48,467 nt of DNA from Saccharospirillum salsuginis (GCF_014651855.1 NZ_BMXR01000009.1:139589-188055); one strand, 5' to 3'; positions 32,171 to 41,720 are shown, counted from the first letter of the stretch. Notes: generated by a model from the letters alone, not told the origin. Translations and numbers: made by a program.

Positions 32171-32322
32171 TGACCTCACCCGACACCGACCGCTCGTCTG
32201 CGGTGGTGCCCCTCCAAGTGCTGAGTTTTTGCGCGGATTGGACTTTTGCGGTTTGGTGGCCAAGGCGCTGCGCGTTCAACCCCGAGGTAGGGGGGGACAC
32301 CCTCCAGGGACGTCTGCAGCCA

Positions 32323-32440
32323 TGTAGGGTGGGCATTGCCCACCATGGAAGGATAATTGGCCTTGGTCTGTCTCCTGGTTGACCTTAGTCTCCCTTGGCC
32401 GAATGCAGCAGGCTGGGCTGGTGGGCGGTGCCCACCCTAC
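32323..32440. repeat. Pair of inverted family B repeats
   Basis: TAGGGTGGGC (32325-32334, followed by ATTGCCCACC) and GCCCACCCTA (about 32430-32439, preceded by GGTGGGCGGT) face each other, bracketing about 95 bp. Each half is itself a small hairpin. Confidence 0.7.
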
Positions 32441-32567
32441 TCGTTTCAGCGTTCGGAGGGAATTGGTGGCTGGATAAATTGGCACCGTAGGTTACCCAGC
32501 CAGGTTTAGCCGAGGCACATGATGATATTTAGGCAACATATAGAACCTGAGAGGTGATAGGCAGTAC

Positions 32568-33386
32568 ATGGTATCTGAACGATTTGGTGGGACCGAGCGA
32601 CTCTATGGACGGGATGAGACGGCGTGGCTGGCCTCCCGGCATGTGGTCGTGGTGGGGCTCGGCGGGGTCGGTAGCTGGGCGGCCGAGGCGTTGGCGCGGA
32701 CGGCCGTGGGTAAACTGACCCTGATCGATCTGGACGAGGTCTGTTTGTCCAACACCAATCGTCAGTTGCACGCCATGAACGGCACCGTCGGCCGGATGAA
32801 GGTCGAGGTGATGGCCGAGCGGATCCGCTCGATCAATCCCGATTGTGAGGTCGAGCCCGTGATGGACTTTCTGACCGCCGATAACCTCGACCGCTACCTC
32901 GACCCGAAGCCCGACATGGTTCTGGATGCCATCGACAGTGTGAATGTGAAGGCCGCGCTCATTTATTATTGCAAGCGCAACAAAATTCCTGTCGTGACCA
33001 CCGGCGGGGCCGGCGGTCAGGTCGACCCGATGCAGATCACCGTCGCCGACCTGAGCAAGACCACTCAGGACCCGCTCGCCGCCCGCACGCGCAGTCTGTT
33101 GCGGTATCGGCACGGCTTCAGCCGCAACCCGAAACGGCGGTTCGGCATCGAATGCGTCTACTCCACCGAACAGTTGGTCTATCCTCAGTCGGATGGCACC
33201 GTCTGCGCCGCCAAGCCGGACGAGGAGGGCAGTACCCGACTGGATTGCGCCAGCGGTTTCGGCGCGTCCATGATGGTGACGGCCAGCTTCGGCATGATCG
33301 CGGCCAGTCGGGTGGTGGACAAACTGTTGAAGCGCAGACTACGAACTATCTGCGTTGCGTCACAGAGTGTGGCATCCAAGGGCTGA
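32568..33386 (+). CDS. tcdA: tRNA threonylcarbamoyladenosine dehydratase TcdA
   Basis: ThiF/E1-like enzyme that uses ATP to cyclise t6A37 of tRNA to ct6A. The 272-residue protein has the nucleotide-binding GLGGVGSW (30-37), the E1-type LIDLDEVCLSNTNRQ and a CASGFGASMMV cysteine segment (about 228) corresponding to the persulfide-accepting cysteine in E. coli TcdA (CsdL). A C-terminal hydrophobic helix precedes a basic tail. No csdA/csdE neighbour is present. The ribosome-binding sequence is weak (GAGAGGTG, distant). Confidence 0.94.
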   Translation: MVSERFGGTERLYGRDETAWLASRHVVVVGLGGVGSWAAEALARTAVGKLTLIDLDEVCLSNTNRQLHAMNGTVGRMKVEVMAERIRSINPDCEVEPVMDFLTADNLDRYLDPKPDMVLDAIDSVNVKAALIYYCKRNKIPVVTTGGAGGQVDPMQITVADLSKTTQDPLAARTRSLLRYRHGFSRNPKRRFGIECVYSTEQLVYPQSDGTVCAAKPDEEGSTRLDCASGFGASMMVTASFGMIAASRVVDKLLKRRLRTICVASQSVASKG

Positions 33387-33440
33387 CGTCCGGTCCGCCC
33401 GGCCGTACACTGATCCGAAACCCCATGCGTGAGGGAAACC

Positions 33441-33944
33441 ATGCTGAGTCAATTGTTAAGCTTCTTCAAAGCCCTGAATTCGGACGCCGGTCCCTGGCAA
33501 ATGGCCTTCGCCGGAGGATTCGCGTTGATTATCGGGCTGACACCGTTGTGGTCCGTACACAATCTCATCGTACTGCTGTTGGTGTTCGTTCTGCGCACCC
33601 ACATTGGCACCTTTTTCGTGTTCTGGGCGATTTTCAGCGGCTTTGCCTATCTGCTGGATCCCTGGTTCGATCAACTGGGCTATGCCTGGCTGACCCAACC
33701 CGGTTGGCAGTCGTTCTGGACCTCGCTGTATCAAAACGACTGGTGGCAGGTGGCGCGCTTCAACCACACCATTACTCTGGGCAGCCTGGCGGTGTCCCTG
33801 GTGTTGTTTGTTCCCGTGGCGGTCGCGCTCCGGTTCTCGGTGGTGAAATACCGGGCGAAGTGGATGCCCATGATGAATAAACTGAAGGTGGTGCAGGCGC
33901 TTAAGGCAACCCGTTTGTACGACCTCTACTCCAAAGTGAACTAA
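33441..33944 (+). CDS. TIGR03546-type membrane protein
   Basis: A 167-residue inner-membrane protein with three to four hydrophobic segments (about 22-50, 56-78, 120-142). Recognisable opening: LLSFFKALNSDAGPWQMAFAGGFALIIGLTPLWSVHNL. It belongs to a conserved uncharacterised family that is almost always encoded directly upstream of a TIGR03545 gene, as here (12 bp gap). The ATG at 33441 follows GAGGGAAA; an alternative ATG at 33429 would add four residues. Confidence 0.82.
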   Translation: MLSQLLSFFKALNSDAGPWQMAFAGGFALIIGLTPLWSVHNLIVLLLVFVLRTHIGTFFVFWAIFSGFAYLLDPWFDQLGYAWLTQPGWQSFWTSLYQNDWWQVARFNHTITLGSLAVSLVLFVPVAVALRFSVVKYRAKWMPMMNKLKVVQALKATRLYDLYSKVN

Positions 33945-33956
33945 GGACGCAGGGAC

Positions 33957-35816
33957 ATGAAAGCATTTCGTTGGAGCGGTTTGATCGGTTTCGCGGTGAT
34001 TCTGGCCCTGGTCCTGGTCATCGGCCTGTTTTTTCTCGATAACTGGGCCAAATCGGGTCTCGAGGCCGGGGGCACCCGGGTCAATGGCGCCGAGGTGAAC
34101 GTCGGCGATGTCGATCTGACCCTGAGCCCGGTGGGGTTCAACATCCGTAATGTCCAGATCACCAACGTTCAGCGGCCCGAACGCAATCTGTTCGAGATCG
34201 AGCAGGCGCGGCTGGACATTAATCTGGCTCAGCTCTTCCTCGGTCGGGTCAATATCGATCAGTTGGTGGTCGACGGCATGCGGGCCGATACCGAACGCGA
34301 ACAGCCCGGTCGGGTGTTGGAGCGGAAGACGTCGGAGGACGATGGCCCCGGGTTGGGTGACCGGGCCCGCGCCGGTGCCGCCGAGCGCGTGGACGCCATC
34401 CGGACCGAGCTGCCGGATGCCGGAAGCGCCGCGAACGATGCCCTGACCCGGACCCGTGAGGCGGTCGAAGCGTCCGAAACGGAGCTGGCCGGAGCCCTGG
34501 AGCGCGCCCGGAACGCGGTCGATCAGTTGCCGAACCAGGCGTCGCTGGACGATTACGACCGCCGCATCGAATCCTTGCGTAACCGCGAGGTCAATTCCCT
34601 GGAGGCGGTGCGCCAATTACAGTCCGACGTCGAGGCTCTGCAAAAAGAGGTCGCGGCCGATCAGCTCAGCATCGCCGAAGCGCGCCAGGCCGCGGGCAAC
34701 GCCGTCGACACCGGGCGGCAGTCCCTGCAACGGGTCAGCCGCGCACCAGCCGAAGACTGGGTGGCTCTGCGCGCGGCCTACCCGTTGAACCGGGCATCCG
34801 CCCTCAAGGCCGGCCGGCTGTTGCTGGGCGATGCGCTGTTCGATCGCATCGATCAGTATCAGAACTACTATCGCCAGGCCGCGCCCTGGTTGCGCCGACT
34901 GGCACCGTCGAGCGGCGATGAAGACGCCGGTCCCGAGCGTCTGGACGGTCGCTTCGTGCGCTTTGATCACCCGAACCCGGCGCCGGATTTCCTGCTGGAT
35001 CAGGCCCGTGTCGGATTCGAGGCCGATGGTTGGCCCTGGACTCTGACCCTGGCCGATGTCACCGGCCAGCAGCGGCTCACCAACGAACCGGTGACGCTCG
35101 AATTGACACGTGGGGAAGGCGACAACGCAGCCCTGCGGGTCGAAGGAACACTGGATCGCCGGCAGGACGAAGCCCGGGACCGATTCCGGATCAGCGGCCG
35201 CGATCTGGGTCTGGGCCCGCGCCAGGTCACCATCGCCGGAACCGATCTCGATTGGCAGCCCGGCCAGGTCGATCTGGGCGGTGACATTACCGTGACCGGC
35301 GGTGAACTCGATGGGGGGCTGAACCTGACCTTCGCCGGGACCGATTTTCAGACCCAGGGCAGCGGTCGCACCGTCGAATTGCTGCAACGCGCGCTCGCCG
35401 ATATCAGTGATTTCGAACTGGGCATCAAGCTGAGCGGCACCGTCGACAGCCCGGGCATCGAGATCACGTCCGATCTCGACAACCGTCTCAACGACGCGCT
35501 CGCCGCCGTTCTGCGCCAGGAATATGATCGCTGGCTCGCCGAGGCCCGGTCGGCGCTGGATGCCGAAGTCGACCGTCTGCGCGAACCGCTCGAAGCCGAA
35601 CAGCAGCGCATTGTAGAACGCCGTGACGAGGTGCAACAGCGCGCCGATGAGTTCCAGCAAGAAGTCGTCGCTAAGTTGGAGGCGCTCAAAGACGACATTG
35701 CATCCGAACGGCAACGGCTGAACCGTGCCCTGGAAGAACAGAAGCAGAAGGCCGAGGACAAGGCACGGGAAGAAGCCGAAGACGCCATCGAAGGCTTGGA
35801 TCTACCGAGTTTTTAA
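33957..35816 (+). CDS. TIGR03545-type AsmA-like membrane-anchored protein
   Basis: A 619-residue protein with one N-terminal membrane anchor (about 9-28: GLIGFAVILALVLVIGLFFL) and a large periplasmic part. The region after the anchor (DVDLTLSPVGFNIRNVQITN; RLDINLAQLFLGRVNIDQLVVDGM) looks AsmA/DUF748-like. Two long coiled-coil stretches are visible (about 150-260 and 530-610, rich in Glu/Arg/Gln/Ala). The family is conserved with its membrane partner but has no proven role; the AsmA-like part suggests envelope lipid transport or outer-membrane assembly. Confidence 0.82.
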   Translation: MKAFRWSGLIGFAVILALVLVIGLFFLDNWAKSGLEAGGTRVNGAEVNVGDVDLTLSPVGFNIRNVQITNVQRPERNLFEIEQARLDINLAQLFLGRVNIDQLVVDGMRADTEREQPGRVLERKTSEDDGPGLGDRARAGAAERVDAIRTELPDAGSAANDALTRTREAVEASETELAGALERARNAVDQLPNQASLDDYDRRIESLRNREVNSLEAVRQLQSDVEALQKEVAADQLSIAEARQAAGNAVDTGRQSLQRVSRAPAEDWVALRAAYPLNRASALKAGRLLLGDALFDRIDQYQNYYRQAAPWLRRLAPSSGDEDAGPERLDGRFVRFDHPNPAPDFLLDQARVGFEADGWPWTLTLADVTGQQRLTNEPVTLELTRGEGDNAALRVEGTLDRRQDEARDRFRISGRDLGLGPRQVTIAGTDLDWQPGQVDLGGDITVTGGELDGGLNLTFAGTDFQTQGSGRTVELLQRALADISDFELGIKLSGTVDSPGIEITSDLDNRLNDALAAVLRQEYDRWLAEARSALDAEVDRLREPLEAEQQRIVERRDEVQQRADEFQQEVVAKLEALKDDIASERQRLNRALEEQKQKAEDKAREEAEDAIEGLDLPSF

Positions 35817-35836
35817 ATCCGCAACCGGAATACCGC

Positions 35837-36649
35837 ATGCAAATTGACGTAGTACTGGAAGCCGAGGCGGGGGACCGTCTCATCGCTATCGACTTCCTGG
35901 TCGATAACATCGACCTGTCCAAATCCAGGCTAAAGGACATGATGAACAAGGGCGCGGTCTGGCACATCGACGGCAAAGGCCGGCGTGTGCGCCTGAGACG
36001 CGCCATGAGTGATCTGAAAGTGGGCGATCGGCTGGAAATCTTTTACGACGACGAGCTGCTCGCCATCAAGCCGCCGTTGCCGCACCTGGTCGCGGACCTC
36101 ACGCACTACAGCGTCTGGGACAAACCAGCCGGACTTTTAAGCGAAGGCACCGATTGGGGTGACCACTGCGCGCTTCCGCGCCTGGTGGAGCTGTATTTCA
36201 AGCCGCGCCGGGAGGTCTTTCTCGTCCACCGGCTGGATCGTGAAGCGTCCGGCCTGATGATGGTCGCCCACAGCCGTAAGGCCGCCGCTCTGCTGTCCGA
36301 ACGGTTTGCCGACGGCGAGATCACCAAGCGCTACCGCGTCGAAGTCCTCGGCGAACCGACTGAGGAGGAGGGGGTTATCAACAGCCCCATCGAAGGCAAA
36401 ACCGCTCACACCCGCTACAAGAAGTTGAAATACGACCCGCATCCCAACCGGTCCACACTGGATGTCTGGATTGACTCCGGGCGCAAACACCAGATTCGTC
36501 GCCATCTGGACAGCATTGGACACCCGGTGATCGGCGATCCCCGCTACGGTGAAGGCAACAAGAGCCACGAAGGCATGAAGCTCAAAGCGGTTGAAATGCG
36601 CTTCGAATGCCCAATTACTCATGAGACGCAGCATTTTACGTTGCTATAA
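35837..36649 (+). CDS. RluA-family RNA pseudouridine synthase
   Basis: A 270-residue enzyme converting uridine to pseudouridine in rRNA or tRNA. An N-terminal S4-like segment (about 15-75; DFLVDNIDLSKSRLKDMMNKGAVW) precedes the catalytic domain, whose nucleophile is D134 in VHRLDREASGLMM. TKRYRVEVLG and GRKHQIRRHLDSIGHPVIGDPRYG are also conserved. The specific site cannot be assigned. It follows the TIGR03545 gene by 20 bp. Confidence 0.9.
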   Translation: MQIDVVLEAEAGDRLIAIDFLVDNIDLSKSRLKDMMNKGAVWHIDGKGRRVRLRRAMSDLKVGDRLEIFYDDELLAIKPPLPHLVADLTHYSVWDKPAGLLSEGTDWGDHCALPRLVELYFKPRREVFLVHRLDREASGLMMVAHSRKAAALLSERFADGEITKRYRVEVLGEPTEEEGVINSPIEGKTAHTRYKKLKYDPHPNRSTLDVWIDSGRKHQIRRHLDSIGHPVIGDPRYGEGNKSHEGMKLKAVEMRFECPITHETQHFTLL

Positions 36650-36688
36650 TGATCGCCCACCCAACCACAGGTAAGGAAAACAGCCGTC

Positions 36689-37879
36689 ATGTTTGAACGA
36701 GTCTCAGCCGCCCCGGCCGACCCCATTCTGGGCCTCAACGAAGCTTTCGCCTCCGACCCGCGGACTGACAAGGTCAACCTGGGCGTCGGCGTCTTCATGA
36801 ACGACGACGGAGTGACCCCGATCCTGGCAACCGTCAAGGAAGCCGAAGACCGGCTGTTGAAGGGCGAAACCACCAAGAGTTACCTGGCCATTTCCGGCGA
36901 CCCGGAATACGACGCCCAGGTCCAGGGCTTGCTGTTCGGCAAGGACAGCGAAATCATCGCCAACAATCGTGCCCGGACGGCCCAGACACCGGGCGGCACC
37001 GGCGCTTTGCGCATCGCCGCCGATTTCATGCGGCGCGAACTCGGTGTCGAGCGCATTCATGTCAGCGACCCGACCTGGGCCAACCACGGCAACATCTTCA
37101 AGAGTGCCGGGCTGGAAGTCGTCAGCTACCGCTATTACGATTCTGACACCATGGGGCTTGATTTCGACGGCATGCTCGAGCACCTGGAGAACGTGCCCGA
37201 ATCCGAGGCCGTCCTGTTCCATGGCTGCTGCCATAACCCGACCGGTATCGACCCCACATTCAATCAGTGGCAGCAACTGGCCGACCTGGCCAAACGCCGC
37301 AACTTCGTGGTCCTGTTCGACTTCGCCTATCAGGGTTTCGCCCGGGGTATGGATGAGGACGCCGCCGGGCTGCGCGCCTTCGCCGAACAGGTTCCCGAAT
37401 TGCTGATCGCCAATTCCTTCTCCAAGAACTTCGGCCTCTACAATGAACGGGTCGGTGCCATGACGCTGGTCGCCAGCGACCGCCACACGGCCGACAACGC
37501 CTTCAGCCAGGTCAAGACCATCATTCGAGGCAACTACTCCAACCCGCCGGCGCATGGCGCGAAGATCGTTGCCACGATCCTGACCGACGACGCATTGCGT
37601 GCGGCCTGGATTCAGGAAGTGGCGGACATGCGCGACCACATTCAGGTTTTGCGCGATCAGATGGTGCAAAAACTGGCCGATCGAAACGCCAAACGTGACT
37701 TCGGATTCATCAGCCACCAGAACGGCATGTTCTCCTTCACCGGACTCACCCCCGATCAGGTGAAAAAACTGAAGGAAGATTACGGCATCTACATGGTCGG
37801 CAGTGGCCGGATCAACGTCGCCGGGATGTCGAAGAAGAACATCGACGCTGTGTGTGACGCGATCGCGGCGGTTGTGTAA
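36689..37879 (+). CDS. Aspartate/aromatic amino acid aminotransferase (class I)
   Basis: A 396-residue PLP transaminase opening MFERVSAAPADPILGLNEAF, typical of the AspC/TyrB group. The PLP lysine is K246 (NSFSKNFGLYNERVG); HNPTGIDP and the C-terminal SGRINVAGM substrate-carboxylate arginine region are present. In Pseudomonas the homologous gene is also directly upstream of uvrB. It could supply 4-hydroxyphenylpyruvate from tyrosine for the hppD-hmgA operon 34 kb away. Aspartate versus aromatic preference cannot be read from the sequence alone. Confidence 0.92.
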   Translation: MFERVSAAPADPILGLNEAFASDPRTDKVNLGVGVFMNDDGVTPILATVKEAEDRLLKGETTKSYLAISGDPEYDAQVQGLLFGKDSEIIANNRARTAQTPGGTGALRIAADFMRRELGVERIHVSDPTWANHGNIFKSAGLEVVSYRYYDSDTMGLDFDGMLEHLENVPESEAVLFHGCCHNPTGIDPTFNQWQQLADLAKRRNFVVLFDFAYQGFARGMDEDAAGLRAFAEQVPELLIANSFSKNFGLYNERVGAMTLVASDRHTADNAFSQVKTIIRGNYSNPPAHGAKIVATILTDDALRAAWIQEVADMRDHIQVLRDQMVQKLADRNAKRDFGFISHQNGMFSFTGLTPDQVKKLKEDYGIYMVGSGRINVAGMSKKNIDAVCDAIAAVV

Positions 37880-37893
37880 ATCGACGAGAGCCG

Positions 37894-39912
37894 ATGAAAA
37901 CATTCAAGGTTAAATCCAAGTACGAACCGGCGGGTGATCAACCCAAGGCCATCGACCAACTGGTGACCGGCCTGGAGGCCGGTCTGACCGCCCAGACCCT
38001 GCTCGGCGTGACGGGCTCGGGCAAAACCTACACCATGGCCAAGGTGGTCGAGTCCGTGCAGCGGCCGACCATCGTGATGGCCCACAACAAGACGCTCGCG
38101 GCCCAGCTGTATTCCGAATTTCGCGAGTTCTTCCCCGACAACGCCGTCGAGTACTTTGTTTCCTACTACGATTACTACCAGCCCGAGGCCTATGTCCCGT
38201 CATCGGACACCTTCATCGACAAGGACGCCTCGGTCAACGAACACATCGAACAGATGCGGCTCTCCGCCACCAAGGCCCTGCTGGAGCGTCGCGACACCCT
38301 CATCGTCGCGACGGTCTCCGCCATCTATGGTCTGGGCTCGCCGGAATCCTACCTGAAGATGATCCTGCACCTGAAAAAGGGCGATGAAGTCGACCAGCGC
38401 TACATCCTGCGTCGACTGGCCGAACTGCAATACAAACGCAACGACGTCGACTTCGGTCGCGGGACCTATCGGGTACGCGGTGACATCATCGATGTCTTCC
38501 CGGCCGAATCCGAACTCGAGGCCGTACGCATCGAGCTGTTCGATGACGAAGTCGAAAACCTCAGCCTGTTCGACCCGTTGACCGGTGAGGTGCTGCAAAA
38601 GCTGACTCGCTACACGATCTACCCCAAAACGCATTATGTCACCCCGCGTGAAACCATTCTCGGGGCGATCGATCAGATCGAAGTGGAACTCAAGGACCGG
38701 CTCAAGACACTGGAAGAGAACAATCGACTGGTCGAAGCCCAGCGGCTGGAGCAGCGTACCAAATACGATCTGGAAATGATGCGCGAGCTGGGGTACTGCA
38801 ACGGCATCGAGAACTACTCCCGATACCTGTCCGGTCGACTGGCCGGCGAGCCACCGCCGACCCTGTACGAATACCTGCCGGACGACGCCTTGATGTTCAT
38901 CGACGAGTCCCACGCGTCGATTCCGCAATTGGGCGCCATGTATCGCGGCGACCGGTCGCGCAAGGAAACCCTGGTGGAATACGGCTTCCGTCTGCCGTCG
39001 GCGTTGGACAACCGCCCGTTGAAATTCGAGGAATGGGAGCGTCTGGCGCCGCAGGCGATTTATGTATCCGCCACGCCGGGCCCGTACGAGGCGGAACATG
39101 CCCAGCAGGTCATCGAACAAGTGGTGCGTCCGACCGGTCTGGTCGACCCGCGGGTAGAGGTGCGACCGGCTTCGACCCAGGTGGACGATTTGCTGCATGA
39201 AATCCATCAGCGACTGCAGGTCAATGAACGGGTCCTGGTCACGACGTTGACCAAACGGATGGCCGAGGACTTGACCGATTATCTGGCTGAAAACGGCATC
39301 AAGGTGCGGTATCTGCATTCGGACATCGACACGGTCGAGCGGGTCGAGATCATTCGCGATCTACGGCTCGGTGAATTCGATGTGCTGGTGGGCATCAACC
39401 TGTTGCGGGAAGGTCTCGACATGCCGGAAGTGTCTCTGGTGGCCATTCTTGATGCCGATAAAGAAGGGTTTCTGCGCAGCGACCGGTCATTGATCCAGAC
39501 CATTGGTCGTGCCGCCCGAAACCTGAACGGTACGGCCATACTCTATGGCGACAGGATCACCGGGTCCATGCAACGCGCCATCGATGAAACCAATCGACGT
39601 CGCGAGAAACAGGTCGCTTTCAACGAGGAAAACGGCATTACGCCAACGGCCTTGAAGCAAGATGTACAGGACATTCTGGAAGGTGCTGTCGCGCCGGGCC
39701 GCAAGGGCAAGATCGCCAGCCGTCGCCAGAAGGTGGAACGCATCGAAGCCGAGGCGAGAGACTTCGCCCACATGACACCGTCCGAGTTGTCCAAGGCCAT
39801 CATCAAACTCGAAGACGATATGCACCGGGCCGCCAAGAACATGGAATTCGAAAAAGCAGCCGCCCTGCGCGACGAAATGCTGGAAGCCAGAACCATATTG
39901 AAAGCCCGATAA
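37894..39912 (+). CDS. uvrB: Excinuclease ABC subunit B
   Basis: DNA-damage-verifying helicase-like subunit of nucleotide excision repair. The 672-residue protein has Walker A GVTGSGKT (38-45), the DNA-inserting beta-hairpin region (YYDYYQPEAYVPSSDTFIDKD, about 91-112), motif II DESH, motifs V/VI (GINLLREGLDMPEVSL; QTIGRAARN) and a C-terminal UVR motif (about 632-667) for UvrC binding. It begins 15 bp after the aminotransferase gene. No LexA box was seen in the short gap. Confidence 0.98.
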   Translation: MKTFKVKSKYEPAGDQPKAIDQLVTGLEAGLTAQTLLGVTGSGKTYTMAKVVESVQRPTIVMAHNKTLAAQLYSEFREFFPDNAVEYFVSYYDYYQPEAYVPSSDTFIDKDASVNEHIEQMRLSATKALLERRDTLIVATVSAIYGLGSPESYLKMILHLKKGDEVDQRYILRRLAELQYKRNDVDFGRGTYRVRGDIIDVFPAESELEAVRIELFDDEVENLSLFDPLTGEVLQKLTRYTIYPKTHYVTPRETILGAIDQIEVELKDRLKTLEENNRLVEAQRLEQRTKYDLEMMRELGYCNGIENYSRYLSGRLAGEPPPTLYEYLPDDALMFIDESHASIPQLGAMYRGDRSRKETLVEYGFRLPSALDNRPLKFEEWERLAPQAIYVSATPGPYEAEHAQQVIEQVVRPTGLVDPRVEVRPASTQVDDLLHEIHQRLQVNERVLVTTLTKRMAEDLTDYLAENGIKVRYLHSDIDTVERVEIIRDLRLGEFDVLVGINLLREGLDMPEVSLVAILDADKEGFLRSDRSLIQTIGRAARNLNGTAILYGDRITGSMQRAIDETNRRREKQVAFNEENGITPTALKQDVQDILEGAVAPGRKGKIASRRQKVERIEAEARDFAHMTPSELSKAIIKLEDDMHRAAKNMEFEKAAALRDEMLEARTILKAR

Positions 39913-39938
39913 AGCCACAGCAGTAACGGAGAGCCAAG

Positions 39939-40898
39939 ATGACTTTGCCCGTCGTCAGGGTCGACGCCTTGATGGGAAACCGTAACGAAGACGCCTTCCG
40001 GCAAGAGGCCGAACGTCTGGGAGAGGCTTGTGCCCGTTGGGGTTTTGTGCGATTGCAGGGCTTACCGCGAGATCTGAATCTCGATCGCATGCTCGACGAC
40101 GTCCGGTCCTTCTTCAGCCTGGACGAAAACATCAAGCATCGCCTGGCTACCCGACACTTTCGAGCGGACAGTTTGAACCGTTATCGCGGTTTTTTCCCGG
40201 CCGAGCCGGGCGAACACGCCTTGAAAGAAGGGTTCGAACTCGGCTGGAGTGATTTCGAACCCACCGACAGCCTGGATTTTCTGCAGGAAAGCAATGTCTG
40301 GCCCGACGTGCAACCCTATGACGGCTGGCAGTCGTCGGTGTCTTTGTATTTCGACCAGATGCTGGAAGTCGGACAAGTATTGCTCGACGGCCTGGAAACC
40401 TATTTCGGCCTAACGCCCGGTCGACTGACACGGCATTTCAATAATAGCCTGTCCACACTTCGCATGGCGTACTACCCGGCTATCGATGGACGGACAAATA
40501 CCGGCAAGCTGGAACGGGACGGCGATCAGGTCTTCACGACACCCACTCATACCGACTCCGGCATACTGACGCTTCTGCTGCAAGACAGAACCGGCGGCCT
40601 GCAGGTGCGAAATCGGCAAGGGGAGTGGATGGAAGTGGAACCCGAGCCCGATACCCTGATCATGAACATCGGCGCTTTGCTGGAGCAGTGGACCGGACAC
40701 CAGTTGGTCGCCACGGAACACCGCGTTCGGGCGCCCGATCGATCTCGCTACTCCGTTCCGTTTTTCCTTGAACCGGCACCCAATGCCGAAGTCGCACCCC
40801 TGACGGATAAAGCGGATTTCACGCCGTTTCTATACGAGCAGTACCTCAAGCGTAAACTGAGTCAATTCGTGGAATACCAAGGGCTCGCAGGTGCTTGA
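39939..40898 (+). CDS. Isopenicillin N synthase-family 2OG-Fe(II) oxygenase
   Basis: A 319-residue non-haem iron oxygenase. The double-stranded beta-helix carries the facial triad H204-x-D206 (THTDSGILT) and H261 (ATEHRV), and the 2-oxoglutarate-binding R270-x-S272 (SRYSVPFF). The N-terminal DIOX_N-like region (PVVRVDALMGN; LGEACARWGFVRLQG) is typical. Such enzymes hydroxylate or desaturate varied small molecules; substrate unknown. It follows uvrB by 26 bp and is probably co-transcribed. Confidence 0.88.
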   Translation: MTLPVVRVDALMGNRNEDAFRQEAERLGEACARWGFVRLQGLPRDLNLDRMLDDVRSFFSLDENIKHRLATRHFRADSLNRYRGFFPAEPGEHALKEGFELGWSDFEPTDSLDFLQESNVWPDVQPYDGWQSSVSLYFDQMLEVGQVLLDGLETYFGLTPGRLTRHFNNSLSTLRMAYYPAIDGRTNTGKLERDGDQVFTTPTHTDSGILTLLLQDRTGGLQVRNRQGEWMEVEPEPDTLIMNIGALLEQWTGHQLVATEHRVRAPDRSRYSVPFFLEPAPNAEVAPLTDKADFTPFLYEQYLKRKLSQFVEYQGLAGA

Positions 40899-41199
40899 CC
40901 GGGTAGGGTTTCGTTTCGATCTGATGGGGTGATTCCTCGTCCGTTCCATGATATTCGTATCCTGTTTTCCTCGCGTGCCCGCGCATGAAATCCCAATGTG
41001 ATGTCGGATGCAACCCTCCGAATTCAAAACCATTTTTCTGTTGAAATTCTTGTGATTGCAATCGCAAAAAGTGATTGCTGTTGTCGACGCCATGGACCCT
41101 CATCGTTAGTCTTCGCGCCGCCTCACGAAGAGGCGGCGGGAATCGGATGGACGTGTCTGAACGATTCCCGGGATGATCATTCAAGTAAGGAGATACACG
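40899..41199. other. 301-bp leader region before the DUF3015 gene
   Basis: No gene is supported. The left half is A+T-rich with GATTGCAATCGCAAAAAGTGATTGC near 41051-41076. A perfect hairpin, CGCCGCCTC (41116-41124) and GAGGCGGCG (41130-41138) with loop ACGAA, lies about 60 bp before the start codon, within the likely 5' leader; it has no T tract. Confidence 0.55.
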
Positions 41200-41682
41200 A
41201 TGAAAAAAGTACTGCTGACCGCCGGTTTGACCATTGCTCTGTCCGGTACCGCCATGGCGCAATCCGGTCCGGGTTGTGGTCTGGGCTCCATGCTTTTCAA
41301 GGGTAAGAGCGGCACCGTAAACCACGTACTGGCCAGCATCACCAACGGCATCTATTCCAACCAGGCGTTCGGCATGTCGACCGGTACTCTGGGTTGCGAT
41401 ACCAGCCAGCCGATCGAATACACCGAAGTCGCCGCTTACATGGACGCCAACCTGGATCAGGTCGCGGTGGACATGGCTCGTGGTGAAGGCGAGTCCCTGG
41501 ACGGTCTGGCCACACTGCTGGACGTACCGGCGAGCGAGCGCGCCGCTTTCGCAGCGACCGCGCAAGCCAACTTCACCCGCATTTTCCCGTCCGCGGAAAC
41601 CACTCGTGAAACCGCCGTCGAAGAACTGATGGCCGTTCTGCGTGAAGATGAGGCACTGGCGGAATACGCTCTGAACGCCTGA
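41200..41682 (+). CDS. DUF3015 family exported protein
   Basis: A 160-residue protein with a signal peptide (about 1-20, ending GTAMAQS) and the DUF3015 pattern: PGCGLGSMLFKGKSG, VLASITNGIYSNQAFGMSTGTLGCD, and a C-terminal helical part. Two conserved cysteines (about 26 and 69) suggest a disulfide in the periplasm. The ATG at 41200 follows AAGGAGA. The gene has its own terminator and precedes the DUF4105 gene, a pairing also seen in other gammaproteobacteria as far as I recall. Function unknown. Confidence 0.85.
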   Translation: MKKVLLTAGLTIALSGTAMAQSGPGCGLGSMLFKGKSGTVNHVLASITNGIYSNQAFGMSTGTLGCDTSQPIEYTEVAAYMDANLDQVAVDMARGEGESLDGLATLLDVPASERAAFAATAQANFTRIFPSAETTRETAVEELMAVLREDEALAEYALNA

Positions 41683-41691
41683 TTGTCTTTC

Positions 41692-41720
41692 GAGGGTGAA
41701 CGTTCGTTCACCCTCTATTT
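41692..41720 (+). terminator. Terminator after the DUF3015 gene
   Basis: GAGGGTGAAC (41692-41701), loop GTTC, GTTCACCCTC (41706-41715), then TATTTTC. Nearly perfect stem with a short T tract. It may be partial, since the next gene starts about 35 bp later. Confidence 0.75.

Larger units (their letters stand above)
31950..32567. other. 618-bp repeat-rich gap between malY-like gene and tcdA
   Basis: No gene is supported. It holds an extended -10 element (32031-32039), a family A repeat (32102-32170), and two inverted copies of family B (32323-32347 and 32419-32440). The region could be a long tcdA leader, a non-coding RNA, or an accumulation of dispersed repeats. Confidence 0.6.

Noticed and set aside
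31950..32336. N-terminal extension of the malY-like gene
   Set aside because: The extension lies in repeat DNA and the conserved MFDAIDRQNTHAIKI opening begins at 31949.
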